A DNA stretch of 64,000 bases, from positions 868,001 through 932,000 of the forward strand of contig NZ_UGHR01000001.1 of the NCBI RefSeq assembly GCF_900451195.1, read 5' to 3'. Of this stretch, positions 9,534 to 18,274 are shown piece after piece. This DNA comes from Iodobacter fluviatilis. GTDB taxonomy: Bacteria > Pseudomonadota > Gammaproteobacteria > Burkholderiales > Chitinibacteraceae. Below the pieces are notes generated by a model. It worked only from the letters and a program-made list of their open reading frames with translations, was not told the DNA's origin and did not search any database. The first letter of the stretch is position 1, and every line of letters begins with the position of its first letter. A program made the position numbers and the translations under genes.

Positions 9534-10334
9534 CGTCTGCAGGTTTCTTGGGCTGCGGTAAGCCTTTAGCTGCACTAATGCACGTGGCCTCATGCAGCGC
9601 TTATTTTACGGCGCTAGGGCGTTTGCATGGCCTCATGGTAAGCGTGATGAAGGAGATGCTTAATTGCTGTGCTGCATGGTTCTCTGTGTGATTGGGCGCG
9701 TTATTTTGCTGTGGGAATGAGCGAAAGTCAGCCTGGCTGAGGTCTGAAAATTAAAATTGAGGATTGAATGTGTCAGTTTTTAAGCAAAAACCATGTTGCA
9801 AATGTGCAACATGAATGCGCATGTGAGCTGTTTTATTGCTGTACTACTGGCAGATCCTGAGGTCTTTTTTAGCATTTTATCTGTTGAGCTAGGGAAAATA
9901 ATTACGGCGCAATTTAATGACAATTAAATAATTTATTCATTTTCTCTCATTTACATATATTATTTTTAATTAATAAAAAGTTAAATATTTACCGTTTTTT
10001 ATTGAAAATATTTACCACAATTATTTGGTGTTTTAATGTATTTTTGCGCTCGATTATCAATATATAAAGTGTATTACCTAGTGTATGCCATATCGATATT
10101 GGGTTGGTATTTTTACGTATAAGGATTTGGTATTTTTACAGCAGAACAAAATTAAGCGCTGTGGTTATATACGGGCTTCGGAGCACTTAGCTCGCTCGAT
10201 TTTTAATTAAGTAGATTCAGTTTTTTAACTGAGTTGGCTTTAAATAAAATGCGCTGCTGAGTGGTCTTTCAAATCCTATGGATCCGAATTCAACTATGAA
10301 TTCGTGGCTCTAAAATTGATAAAGGAATCTCAGT
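9534..10334. other. 800-bp non-coding region before the first porin, with several repeats
   Basis: No credible gene is visible on either strand. The region becomes very AT-rich from about 9890 to 10130. It holds a TGGCCTCATG direct repeat (9585-9594, 9628-9637) and a 9-bp inverted repeat CATGTTGCA/TGCAACATG with 4-nt loop (9792-9813). It also holds the 13-mer TTGGTATTTTTAC twice, 23 bp apart (10104-10116, 10127-10139), and a hairpin CGAATTC/GAATTCG (10285-10304) in the porin leader. It probably contains distal regulatory sites and a long leader for the porin at 10335; an unrecognised small RNA cannot be excluded. Confidence 0.5.
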
Positions 10335-11480
10335 ATGTTTAAGCGCGTTCTTATCGCTACTGCCGTATCCGCAATGTTTGCAGCTCCTGCATTCGCCGAT
10401 GTAACCATCAGCGGTTCTGCTGAAATGGATCTGATGTACAAGACCAACCAAGCTGGTACAGATGGTAAAGGTAAAGTTGCTGAAGAAATCGCTGTTGTGA
10501 TCAATGTTGATGGTTCAGACAAGCTGGATTCTGGCGACAAACTCAAATGGCGTATTGCTCAAAAAGTAGCGACCCCAGATCGTTACGACAGCTTCGGTCA
10601 ACGTGAAGCTTGGATCGGTTACGAAACTAAATTCGGTGAAGTTCGCTTCGGTAACCAATTCTCTAACCAATACCTTGAATTAGATGGTTTTGCATCTTCA
10701 GGCCAAGGTAACTTGTGGGCTGACTTTGGTTCGCAACAAGTTCAATACGCGAACGGCGTAAGCTACTTCTCACCTAAATTCAGCGGCTTCAGCTTTGCTG
10801 GTCAATACGATTTAGGTAACGGTCGCAATTCAGCACGTGCAATGGAACTGACAGCTAACTACACAGGCTACGGTTTCAATGTTTCTGCTGGTGCTTCTGA
10901 AGCTAAAAACAGCAAGTATGCTTCTTCTGCTTCCATGGTATTCGGCGGCAATAAATGGGGTCACTCAGGTGACTTCACTAAAGGCGGCGTTAATGGTTTT
11001 GAGTTAGACAAAGATGGCAATCCTGTTGGCGTTTTAGGCGAAAACAAACTGCGCACTTACAATATCGATGCAGCTTACAAAACTGGCGCATTCGATTTCA
11101 AAGCGGGCTACAAGCGTAATGAGTGGAATGGTAACGTTATTCTGAACTCTGGCGCGGGTGAGAAGACCACTGTAGACCAATTCTTGGTTGCTGCTGGTTA
11201 CACCATGGGTAAGAACAACTTTAACCTTGGCTACCAACGCGTTCAAGACAGCAAAACTGATGCTACTAAGTATGATGACGGTATGAACGTTATCAATGCT
11301 CAGTACAACTACACTCTGTCTAAGAACACAGTTGCTTTTGCTCAAGTTCGTCACCACATGTTAGATACTGCTGGCCAAGCTAGCGTAATGACTGGTGCTT
11401 CACAGCTTGATGGTTTTGCTCTTGGTTCAGACAAGAAAAACTCTACACGCCTGTTAGTAGGTACATGGACAGCGTTCTAA
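10335..11480 (+). CDS. Outer-membrane trimeric porin (Neisseriales type), first copy
   Basis: A 381-residue general diffusion porin of the Gram-negative porin superfamily (OmpC/PorB-like). MFKRVLIATAVSAMFAAPAFA is a clear signal peptide with cleavage before DVTISGSAE. The mature part alternates aromatic and polar residues like a 16-strand barrel. It ends in LLVGTWTAF, with the terminal Phe needed for BAM-dependent insertion. AAGGA (10322-10326) lies 8 nt before the ATG. A strong terminator follows (11544-11577), so the gene is monocistronic. It is a paralogue of the porin 287 bp downstream: signal peptide style, VTISGSAE(M/L)D start and VGTWTxF end are shared, but loops differ. Substrate preference cannot be read from sequence. 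Confidence 0.93.
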   Translation: MFKRVLIATAVSAMFAAPAFADVTISGSAEMDLMYKTNQAGTDGKGKVAEEIAVVINVDGSDKLDSGDKLKWRIAQKVATPDRYDSFGQREAWIGYETKFGEVRFGNQFSNQYLELDGFASSGQGNLWADFGSQQVQYANGVSYFSPKFSGFSFAGQYDLGNGRNSARAMELTANYTGYGFNVSAGASEAKNSKYASSASMVFGGNKWGHSGDFTKGGVNGFELDKDGNPVGVLGENKLRTYNIDAAYKTGAFDFKAGYKRNEWNGNVILNSGAGEKTTVDQFLVAAGYTMGKNNFNLGYQRVQDSKTDATKYDDGMNVINAQYNYTLSKNTVAFAQVRHHMLDTAGQASVMTGASQLDGFALGSDKKNSTRLLVGTWTAF

Positions 11481-11543
11481 TTTAGAACCTGATCTAAAAG
11501 TGACGAGCTGGCATTTTATGTTGGCCTGATGCTTTAAAGTCTA

Positions 11544-11577
11544 AAAAAACGCCACGATGAAAATCGTGGCGTTTTTT
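11544..11577 (+). terminator. Terminator of first porin
   Basis: AAAAAACGCCACGAT (11544-11558) pairs with ATCGTGGCGTTTTTT (11563-11577) around GAAA. Perfect 15-bp stem ending in a T run. Confidence 0.92.
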
Positions 11578-11614
11578 CGTGCGTGCCAGCATTTACGCCA
11601 TTCTCATAAGGGGT

Positions 11615-11664
11615 ATGTTGCATTTGGGATACACAATGTTGCAGATACGCGACGCAATATTGCA
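11615..11664 (+). promoter_or_regulatory. Three ATGTTGCA direct repeats at 21-bp spacing upstream of second porin
   Basis: ATGTTGCA occurs at 11615-11622 and 11636-11643 and as ATATTGCA at 11657-11664. The period is exactly 21 bp, two helical turns, so all copies face the same side of the DNA. The same core occurs as an inverted repeat 540 bp before the first porin (9792-9813). This looks like a cooperative activator or repressor array for porin control. The binding protein is unknown. Confidence 0.5.
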
Positions 11665-11767
11665 TGGGTTTGTACCTATTGAGTATTCTTGCTTCGTAAC
11701 ACAAGCAAATATGCCTTGATGTACTGAAGTTAAAAAAACCATATTCCCTTTTAGAGAGAGATGAATA

Positions 11768-12841
11768 ATGTTTAAACGTGCTCTGATCGTTGCTGCTGTT
11801 GCAGCAGCATGCTCCGCTTCTGCTTACGCAGAAGTTACAATTAGCGGTTCTGCTGAACTGGATGTAATGTACTACTCTAACCAAACTACTGATGGTAAGG
11901 GTAAGTTTGCGATCGATACTCCAGTTATTCTGAGCTTTGACGGTGCAGATAAATGGGATAATGGCGCGTCCACTATCTGGCGCATCTCGCAAAAACCAGG
12001 CCCAGGCGGTAGCGACAAGGCAACTGGCTCAGCTGCTTTTGGTACTCGTGAAGCTTTCATTGGTGTGAAGGGTGGTTTTGGTACAGTTAAGTTTGGTCGT
12101 ATCTTCCAACAAACTTACTTGCAAAAAGACTGGCCTTACCTGACAGATGGTTCAGGTAACACTGGTGAAGACCGTGGTGTGGGTTCGGGTGCATTCTTTG
12201 ACAACGCTGTTGGCTACGAAGGCACTTTTGGTAATGTAAACGTTTTTGCATCTGCTGATCTGGGTAATGGCTTCACAGATAAAAAGAACGGCTCACAAGG
12301 TTATGAATTAGGTGGTGGCGCAACATTCGGTGCTTTCCACATTGATGCTTCTTACCTTGCACAAAAGAATGCAACCGAAGCAGAAAAAGCAACATTTAAG
12401 CTTGACGGTACAATTGATAAGGCTGGTAAAGCTGCACAGGCTGCAACAGGTTACGACAGCACATTCTTTGTTGGTGCACGTGGCGCGTTTGGTCCGGTTA
12501 CATTGTCTTTAGACTGGGCTCACGACAAGTTTGACCGTACTGATGTGAAAGAAGATGCGATCCACGGTAAAGTGGGTTATAGCTTCAATGACAAATTGTC
12601 TTTGAATGCAGGTTGGACACACATCAAGGATAACGGCGGCGGCGATAACAAGGCTGATCAGCTTAGCACTCAGCTTGGTTATAATGTTTCTAAAAACACC
12701 ATGGCTTTTGTTCAATACCGTTACATCAAATTGGGTGCAGCTGATAAAACCCCAGTTGGCTTTACATGGCAAAATCAAGGTATTGCAGGTGGTAAAGACA
12801 GCATGCAACGTCTTGTTGTTGGTACATGGACAGGCTTCTAA
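11768..12841 (+). CDS. Outer-membrane trimeric porin (Neisseriales type), second copy
   Basis: A 357-residue porin paralogous to the one just upstream. Its signal peptide MFKRALIVAAVAAACSASAYA is followed by EVTISGSAELDVMYYSNQ, and the C-terminus LVVGTWTGF ends in the obligatory Phe. Internal strands such as GAFGPVTLSLDWAHDKF and KNTMAFVQYRYIKLG show the barrel pattern. AGAGAGAG precedes the start. It has its own upstream regulatory array (11615-11664) and terminator (12871-12896), so the two porins are separately controlled, consistent with exchange of porins under different conditions. It encodes a passive hydrophilic-solute channel in the outer membrane; specificity is not inferable. Confidence 0.93.
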   Translation: MFKRALIVAAVAAACSASAYAEVTISGSAELDVMYYSNQTTDGKGKFAIDTPVILSFDGADKWDNGASTIWRISQKPGPGGSDKATGSAAFGTREAFIGVKGGFGTVKFGRIFQQTYLQKDWPYLTDGSGNTGEDRGVGSGAFFDNAVGYEGTFGNVNVFASADLGNGFTDKKNGSQGYELGGGATFGAFHIDASYLAQKNATEAEKATFKLDGTIDKAGKAAQAATGYDSTFFVGARGAFGPVTLSLDWAHDKFDRTDVKEDAIHGKVGYSFNDKLSLNAGWTHIKDNGGGDNKADQLSTQLGYNVSKNTMAFVQYRYIKLGAADKTPVGFTWQNQGIAGGKDSMQRLVVGTWTGF

Positions 12842-12870
12842 TCTTAATTGTTTAAGTAATAAACAATATC

Positions 12871-12896
12871 AAAACCCCGCTTCGGCGGGGTTTTTT
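12871..12896 (+). terminator. Terminator of second porin
   Basis: AAAACCCCGC / TTCG tetraloop / GCGGGGTTTT followed by TT; 29 bp after the stop. Confidence 0.93.
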
Positions 12897-12954
12897 GCGT
12901 TGTTGATATTTGTTTTGAGTAATAGGCGAGGTGTGCTTTAGGTGGATACAAATG

Positions 12955-12988
12955 AAAAAATCCCCTGATTTTCATCAGGGGATTTTTT
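12955..12988 (-). terminator. Terminator of tRNA-Ser
   Basis: AAAAAATCCCCTGAT (12955-12969) pairs with ATCAGGGGATTTTTT (12974-12988). On the minus strand it lies 7 nt after the tRNA 3' end and has a T run, so it ends the tRNA transcript. It is symmetric and can also stop traffic from the porin side. Confidence 0.88.
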
Positions 12989-12995
12989 TGAATCC

Positions 12996-13085
12996 TGGCG
13001 GAAGCGGTCGGATTCGAACCCACGGAGGACTTGCATCCTCGGCAGTTTTCAAGACTGCTGCCTTAAACCACTCGGCCACACTTCC
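12996..13085 (-). tRNA. serT: tRNA-Ser (anticodon UGA)
   Basis: Reverse-strand sequence begins GGAAGTGTGGCCGAGTGG and ends CGCTTCC, G, CCA, with CCA encoded. The acceptor stem GGAAGTG/CGCTTCC pairs fully with one T-G wobble. The anticodon stem GCAGT/ACTGC encloses CTTGAAA, giving TGA. A long class II variable arm (GAGGA..TCCTC) and the TTCGAAT T-loop are present. One oddity is that the T-stem strands GTGGG and CCGAC leave a G-G opposition at the third pair, where CCCAC would be expected. It decodes UCA and, by wobble, other UCN codons. A terminator follows on the minus strand. Confidence 0.95.
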
Positions 13086-13192
13086 TTGGGGTCTTTGTCT
13101 TGCAACTCAGACAGGAACGCATTATAGCGGAACTTTTTAGAATGTGTAAAGAAATTTGTTAAAATAAATAAAAAATATTGGCTTAGTTGAGT

Positions 13193-14710
13193 TTAGAGTT
13201 TTTCCAGTACGGTAAATTTGGCTAAGACAAAGTTGGGCGTGTGTTCCAGAGCGGGGGAAAGGCGGATACGGTAGCTTTTTCCCTGAGCCGTAAATTTATA
13301 TTCTCTGCTGTCCGCAAAAATAGCCTGGGGAATAATCAGAAAACGTGCAGGGTTACTGCTTGGGCCTTCCGGCGCATAAATGCATGCCGTACTTTCTTCG
13401 GCCAGCAAGGGGGTAAGCTCAACAATAATCGGGCTTTGAGTCAGTGTTTCTACGCCAACGCTGACATAGCCTTTTTGGCTGCGATTAAAACGTCGCACAA
13501 TTCCAATGGTAAACGGATGGTTTGTTATATTGTTCAAACCCAATAGCTCGCCCACTTCAATCTGAGTTTCGCTATGATAATTTAAGCCAAATCCGCTGCT
13601 GCTTTCATCTCCCAGCTCCCATTTTTCTGCATTAATCTGATCTGCGCTGTTTGTGGCTACTTTTCCCTGCTGGGCTATAAATGGCACGATGTTGTGCAAG
13701 CCAGTAATCACCCGTATTGATTTGTTATTACTTTGTCTTTCGTGCTTTCTGACTGGGGTAACAGCATCTCGGGACCATAAATTACGCAGGGTGTGTAATA
13801 GCTCCAAGTTGGAGGGAGAGTTTGATTCAGCGGGCAGGCCTAAGGCTGCAGGGGATTGCCCTTTGCTGAGTTGTTCTATCAATGGCGTGATTTGCGCGGT
13901 AATTGAATCTGCAGACCAGTAGCGCCAGTTTTCTCCAACCATATCCCGGCGAATTCGTTTGGGGGGCGTGCTGCCAGATATATTGATCGCAAATAAGTGA
14001 TGGTGAGGTTTGAGCTCTTTGTCTAAAACCAGATCAGCGGCCCAATTTTTCAGCCAGATGGCGATTAGCTCAATTTGTGCAGACTGTATCTTTTCCGGAG
14101 CAGATAAAGAGAGCATCAATGCTTGCACATAGATTTGATAAATACTGATATTGGCCGGGCTGATTTGAGGTTTATCTGTAAAACCACCTTGCTCGGCAAA
14201 AAGATAAAGACGATTAAGGTTGCGCCAAATATGGTGGTCAATTTCTAAATGGCGCATATAAGCATACTGTGCCTGGATCGCATAAAGATCCATTGCTCTG
14301 AGTGTAAAATATTCAATCTTTTGTGATGAGATAAATTTCTTCTGGCTGCCTTGCTTAATGCAGCTTAAATATCCCGTTGCCATTTCATACCAAAAATTTA
14401 AAATGGCAGGTAGTACCTGATGAGATGTGGTGCCTTCTTCAATAACGCGTCCATGATAAATATCTAAAAGGTGGCTTTGCAGTGGCTGTGCTTTTTCTTC
14501 AAGATAGGGAATCGTCTTGAAGCGTTCGTTCATACTGATTTTAGGATTGCTATTGAGTTGTTTTAACGCTTTTACAATTTCTATTTGTGCTTGCAAAATA
14601 TCACTTTCAGGCAGCTCTTCCATAAAAATGGTGGCTGACTTTAAATCAAAAACGCCCTCTTGTGGGGTGGACTGAAAGAGTGAATTTACAAGGCCTTTGA
14701 TATCAAACAT
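13193..14710 (-). CDS. Conserved protein of unknown function, possible PilZ-like C-terminal domain
   Basis: A 505-residue cytoplasmic protein without signal peptide or membrane segment. The first 300 residues look helical (for example HLLDIYHGRVIEEG, FTLRAMDLYAIQAQYAYMRHLEI). The motif PPKRIRRD lies near residue 256. The last part contains WELGDESSSGFGL, VGELLGLNN and FTIGIVRRFNRSQKGYVSVGVE. A W-x-D-x-S-x-x-G pattern followed by a basic VRR stretch recalls PilZ-like c-di-GMP modules of large betaproteobacterial hypothetical proteins, but I cannot name the family with certainty. ATG at 14710 (MFDIKGL) is preferred over an upstream in-frame ATG at 14734 because AGGTAGGA lies 6 nt before it. The gene stands alone. 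Confidence 0.8.
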   Translation of the reverse strand: MFDIKGLVNSLFQSTPQEGVFDLKSATIFMEELPESDILQAQIEIVKALKQLNSNPKISMNERFKTIPYLEEKAQPLQSHLLDIYHGRVIEEGTTSHQVLPAILNFWYEMATGYLSCIKQGSQKKFISSQKIEYFTLRAMDLYAIQAQYAYMRHLEIDHHIWRNLNRLYLFAEQGGFTDKPQISPANISIYQIYVQALMLSLSAPEKIQSAQIELIAIWLKNWAADLVLDKELKPHHHLFAINISGSTPPKRIRRDMVGENWRYWSADSITAQITPLIEQLSKGQSPAALGLPAESNSPSNLELLHTLRNLWSRDAVTPVRKHERQSNNKSIRVITGLHNIVPFIAQQGKVATNSADQINAEKWELGDESSSGFGLNYHSETQIEVGELLGLNNITNHPFTIGIVRRFNRSQKGYVSVGVETLTQSPIIVELTPLLAEESTACIYAPEGPSSNPARFLIIPQAIFADSREYKFTAQGKSYRIRLSPALEHTPNFVLAKFTVLEKL

Positions 14711-15534
14711 TGCTTGTCCTACCTTGCTGCACAAAAGTGGTTAAAAGATATTTAATTAGTTTTTTTTGAATGAAGACTCAGTAAGTAGCGATATTAATAT
14801 ACTAAACAGATATTATTCTTAATATAATTGAAAGCTAATTGTGTTAATTATTCAGGCTAAATGCCGCGCTATTTTACAGAAATAGAAAGAAATATGTTGT
14901 CGTCATTATTTTCTGCTGCACAAACGCAGACGTTGTCTGTGATAAGTACCACATGAGTATAGGTAAATTGAAAGGAAGTCGCTTTAGTATAGCGTTGCAG
15001 CTCTGGCAGATTAAAGCTTTGCTTACGGAATTAATGCCGCTGGAGTCATTGTTTTCATCCTTGCTGCACTGCTTCTGATCGGCTGGTATGCATGGCATGG
15101 CGATCAAGTGGCCGTGCTGTGATAAAATCCCCGCCTTTATGCTGGCGCAACAGGCTGCATAGCTTTGCGGTGGCGCATACCCGTTTATAACTCTTAATGA
15201 TGCTTGTGCGCTGTAAAGAGGAAAATCAGTACATTGTGTATGGTTGCTGTATCTTGCCAAGCAAAATAGCAAAAGATATTTTTCTTTAAAATACAATGAT
15301 GTATCTGTATGGAAACAGGGTAGACAGCACTTGGCATGCCTAGCTGATTTATATAAATAAGCGTGGAGCAGCTTTGTGCTTGTTTTAGAAAAACTGCGCT
15401 GTGTCTGAGCCATAGTTAACAACGCAAAATGAGTGCTTTAAATATTACAGATCAAGAATCTGTGCGAAAGCGGCAAGCCATCATTTTTTTAAATAATACA
15501 ACGGTGTTTGTGTGCAGCAATAGGGTAACGAATC
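14711..15534. other. 820-bp spacer without a convincing gene
   Basis: AT-rich in the first 150 bp, which probably holds the promoter of the minus-strand gene at 13193-14710. A minus-strand frame of about 180 codons (14874-15413) has no ribosome site and odd composition (many Cys/His) and is rejected. On the plus strand, a frame from an ATG at 14953 (MSIGKLKGSRFSIALQLWQ) and, one frame off, an open stretch 15015-15122 encoding a hydrophobic segment (VIVFILAALLLIGWYAWHG) lie in line. They could be remnants of a small frameshifted membrane-protein gene, but support is weak. Confidence 0.3.
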
Positions 15535-17139
15535 ATGATCAGTACTTTTAATATTACAATGCAATTTGGTGCAAAGCCTTTGTTTGAAAAGGTTTCAGTA
15601 AAATTTGGTGATGGCAATCGCTATGGTTTGATTGGCGCAAATGGCTGCGGTAAATCTACATTTATGAAGATTTTGGGCGGCGATTTAGAGCCAACTGGCG
15701 GGAATGTCAGCTTAGAGCCAGGTGTGCGCTTGGGTAAGCTGAAGCAGGATCAGTTTGCTTTTGAAGACAGCCGCGTCATTGATGTGGTTATGCAGGGCCA
15801 CACAGAGCTGTGGGCGGTACTGGCTGAGCGCGATGCAATTTATGCAAATTTAGAAGCAACAGAAGATGATTATATGCGTGCTGCTGAGCTGGAAGGCAAG
15901 GTGGCCGAATACGATGGTTACACGGCTGAAGCGCGCGCTGGCGCATTGTTGTTGGGGGCGGGTATTCCGATTGAGCAGCATTTTGGGCCGATGAGTGATG
16001 TGGCACCAGGCTGGAAGCTGCGCGTATTGCTGGCGCAAGCGCTGTTTTCTAATCCGGAAGTCTTGCTGCTCGATGAGCCAACGAATAACTTGGATATCAA
16101 CACAATTCGCTGGCTGGAAAACTCGCTCAATGAGCGTGATTCCACCATGATTATTATTTCGCACGATCGTCACTTTTTGAACCAAGTATGTACTCACGTG
16201 GCGGATGTGGATTTCCGTGAAATTCGCATCTATCCGGGCACTTATGATGATTACATGATTGCTTCTACGCAAGCACGTGAGCGTTTGCTAACAGATAACC
16301 AGAAAGCCAAAGAAAAAGTAGCTGAGCTTAATTCCTTTGCTGCGCGATTCTCTGCTAATAAATCCAAAGCTCGTCAGGCGACCAGCCGTCTGAAGCTGGC
16401 AGATAAGATTAAAGAAGGTATGGTGGATGTCAAACCATCCAGCCGCCAGAATCCATATATTCGTTTTGAAGTGGATGAAAAAGCCAAGCTGCACCGCCAG
16501 GCTGTTGAGCTTTCCCTCGTTTCTAAGTCTTTTGATAAGCCATTGATTCAAAATCTTGATCTGATTCTGGAAGCGGGCCAGAAGATTGCCGTGATTGGTG
16601 GTAATGGTGTGGGTAAATCCACACTGATGAAGCTGCTGATGGATGTGATTCATCCCGATAGCGGCAAGATCAAATGGGCAGAAAAAGCGCAGCTGGGTTA
16701 TTTTGCTCAGGATCATGAAGCTGATTTTGAAGAAGATATCACGCTGTTTGACTGGATGAAGCAGTGGAGCCAGCCTGGTACTGATGACCAAGTGATTCGC
16801 GGTATTTTGGGCCGCTTATTATTCGGTGGTGACGATGTTAAAAAATCGGTCAAAGTACTGTCAGGTGGTGAAAAAGGCCGCATGCTGTACGGCAAGCTGA
16901 TCCTAGAAACGCCTAATGTGCTGATTATGGATGAGCCGACTAACCATATGGATATGGAGTCGATCGAATCTTTGAATCTGGCTTTGGATTTATTCAAAGG
17001 CACGCTGTTATTTGTATCCCATGACCGGATTTTTGTAAGCTCGCTGGCTACACAAATCTTAGAACTGAATGGTGATGGCACATATAACTACTATGTGGGT
17101 GGTTATGAGGATTACTTGGCAAGCCGTGGTCTTGATTAA
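15535..17139 (+). CDS. ybiT: ABC-F family ATPase YbiT
   Basis: A 534-residue soluble protein with two ABC ATPase domains and no membrane domain. Walker A sites are GANGCGKST (about residue 37) and GGNGVGKST (about 354). Walker B/D-loops are [11 protein letters not shown] and [11 protein letters not shown]. The first signature region has the YbiT-type [15 protein letters not shown], the second LSGGEKGR. Long stretches such as [18 protein letters not shown] and [15 protein letters not shown] match the E. coli YbiT subgroup, which is about 530 residues. ABC-F proteins bind the ribosomal E site and rescue or tune stalled translation; the YbiT role is less defined than EttA's. It is monocistronic with a terminator at 17214-17240. 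Confidence 0.93.
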   Translation: MISTFNITMQFGAKPLFEKVSVKFGDGNRYGLIGANGCGKSTFMKILGGDLEPTGGNVSLEPGVRLGKLKQDQFAFEDSRVIDVVMQGHTELWAVLAERDAIYANLEATEDDYMRAAELEGKVAEYDGYTAEARAGALLLGAGIPIEQHFGPMSDVAPGWKLRVLLAQALFSNPEVLLLDEPTNNLDINTIRWLENSLNERDSTMIIISHDRHFLNQVCTHVADVDFREIRIYPGTYDDYMIASTQARERLLTDNQKAKEKVAELNSFAARFSANKSKARQATSRLKLADKIKEGMVDVKPSSRQNPYIRFEVDEKAKLHRQAVELSLVSKSFDKPLIQNLDLILEAGQKIAVIGGNGVGKSTLMKLLMDVIHPDSGKIKWAEKAQLGYFAQDHEADFEEDITLFDWMKQWSQPGTDDQVIRGILGRLLFGGDDVKKSVKVLSGGEKGRMLYGKLILETPNVLIMDEPTNHMDMESIESLNLALDLFKGTLLFVSHDRIFVSSLATQILELNGDGTYNYYVGGYEDYLASRGLD

Positions 17140-17213
17140 ACGCAGGATCAATTGCAAAGATGTTATTTATTTGAAATCTGAAGCAAATTATGTGTAAGCA
17201 TTTGTAGTAAAAT

Positions 17214-17240
17214 AAAGGGGCGTTCATTCGCCCCTTTTTT
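17214..17240 (+). terminator. Terminator of ybiT
   Basis: AAAGGGGCG (17214-17222), loop TTCATT, CGCCCCTTT plus further T (17229-17240). It ends only about 26 bp before the next start codon, so the following gene has either a very short leader or relies on read-through. Confidence 0.88.
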
Positions 17241-17265
17241 CTGTTGTTTGTCCGGGTTTCATTCT

Positions 17266-18264
17266 ATGTCTCGCGCTTTTCCCTTTGCTATACCGGCGTA
17301 TTCTGCCCCTGTCTGGTTGCCTGGCGGGCACGCGCAAACCATTTATCCTGCCACGCTGATGTGGAAAAAAGCACCTGCATATCGCAGGGAATCTTGGATC
17401 ACACCTGATTTGGATTCCATTGTGGTGGATTGGGTCGATGGCCGGGCAGGCACGCCGCTGGTGGTGTTATTTCATGGGCTGGAAGGGAGCTCGCACAGTC
17501 ATTACGCCACCTCCCTATTTGATTTTCTGTATACACAAGGCTGGCGGGGTGTTGTGCCGCATTTTCGCTCCTGTGGCAACGTGATCAACCGTTTACCTAG
17601 GGCTTACCATGCGGGGGATTCTGCTGAAATAGACTGGGTGCTCTGCCGCATTCGTGCCCAGCATCCAGATGTGCCAATCTTTGCGGTAGGTGTTTCTCTG
17701 GGGGGAAATGCATTGCTCAAATGGCTGGGAGAGCAGGGCGATGCTGCTGCTGCCGTCATTAATGCGGCTGCCGCGGTGTGTTCGCCCATGGATTTAACGG
17801 CCACAGGCAATGCATTGGATCAGGGGTTTAATCGACGGGTGTATACGCGTGAATTTTTGCGCAGCTTACGTAAGAAAACCTTTGCTAAACTGAAACTCGT
17901 CGATAACCCCTTTCTGGATCAGCACAGCCTGCGTCTTGCCTCAACGCTGCGGGAATTTGATCATTTGGTAACGGCCCCGGTGCATGGCTTTAAGAGCGTA
18001 GAGCATTACTGGCAAAGCGCGAGTTGTAAGCTTTATTTACCTAAGATCAGCTTGCCCAGCCTAGTCATTAATACGAAAAACGATCCCTTTGTCCCAGCAG
18101 AATCTTTGCCCACGCAAAGCGATGTGTCCGGGCACGTTACTCTGGTACAACCACTTGAAGGTGGCCATGTGGGCTTTGCATCGGGCGCCATGCCAGGTAA
18201 ATTGCAATGGTTGCCGCAGACCTTGCATCGTTTTTTTCAGAGCCACTTGCCGTTACCCCGTTAA
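17266..18264 (+). CDS. YheT-type alpha/beta-fold hydrolase
   Basis: A 332-residue hydrolase of the YheT/UPF0017 (EMB8-like) family. VWLPGGHAQTIYP near the N-terminus and VVLFHGLEGSSHSHY with the oxyanion HG are family hallmarks. The nucleophile elbow GVSLGGNALLKWLG holds the catalytic Ser, NTKNDPFVP the likely Asp, and LEGGHVGFA the catalytic His. Bacterial members are probably carboxylesterases or acylglycerol lipases; the substrate is unknown. The ATG at 17266 is chosen; an in-frame TTG at 17248 would overlap the region just after the ybiT terminator and has no better ribosome site. The next gene starts 10 bp downstream, forming an operon with the hexomutase. Confidence 0.85.
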   Translation: MSRAFPFAIPAYSAPVWLPGGHAQTIYPATLMWKKAPAYRRESWITPDLDSIVVDWVDGRAGTPLVVLFHGLEGSSHSHYATSLFDFLYTQGWRGVVPHFRSCGNVINRLPRAYHAGDSAEIDWVLCRIRAQHPDVPIFAVGVSLGGNALLKWLGEQGDAAAAVINAAAAVCSPMDLTATGNALDQGFNRRVYTREFLRSLRKKTFAKLKLVDNPFLDQHSLRLASTLREFDHLVTAPVHGFKSVEHYWQSASCKLYLPKISLPSLVINTKNDPFVPAESLPTQSDVSGHVTLVQPLEGGHVGFASGAMPGKLQWLPQTLHRFFQSHLPLPR

Positions 18265-18274
18265 GGAATAAAAC

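Noticed and set aside
10277..10304. GGATCC followed by two GAATTC sites as a cloning-vector scar
   Set aside because: Flanking sequence continues naturally into a porin leader and the sites form a hairpin; nothing else vector-like is present.
11534..11992. Minus-strand open frame spanning the inter-porin region
   Set aside because: It runs through a strong terminator, the phased repeats and the second porin signal peptide in antisense; a shadow of the porin gene.
14874..15422. Minus-strand open frame of about 180 codons in a gene-free region
   Set aside because: It begins with TTG or ATG without a ribosome site, is rich in Cys, His and Ser with no recognisable fold, and has no operon context; treated as chance.
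17195..17220. TGTAGTAAAATAAAG near 17200 as a HexR operator
   Set aside because: Only one half-site is present; the other half is AT-rich sequence before the ybiT terminator.
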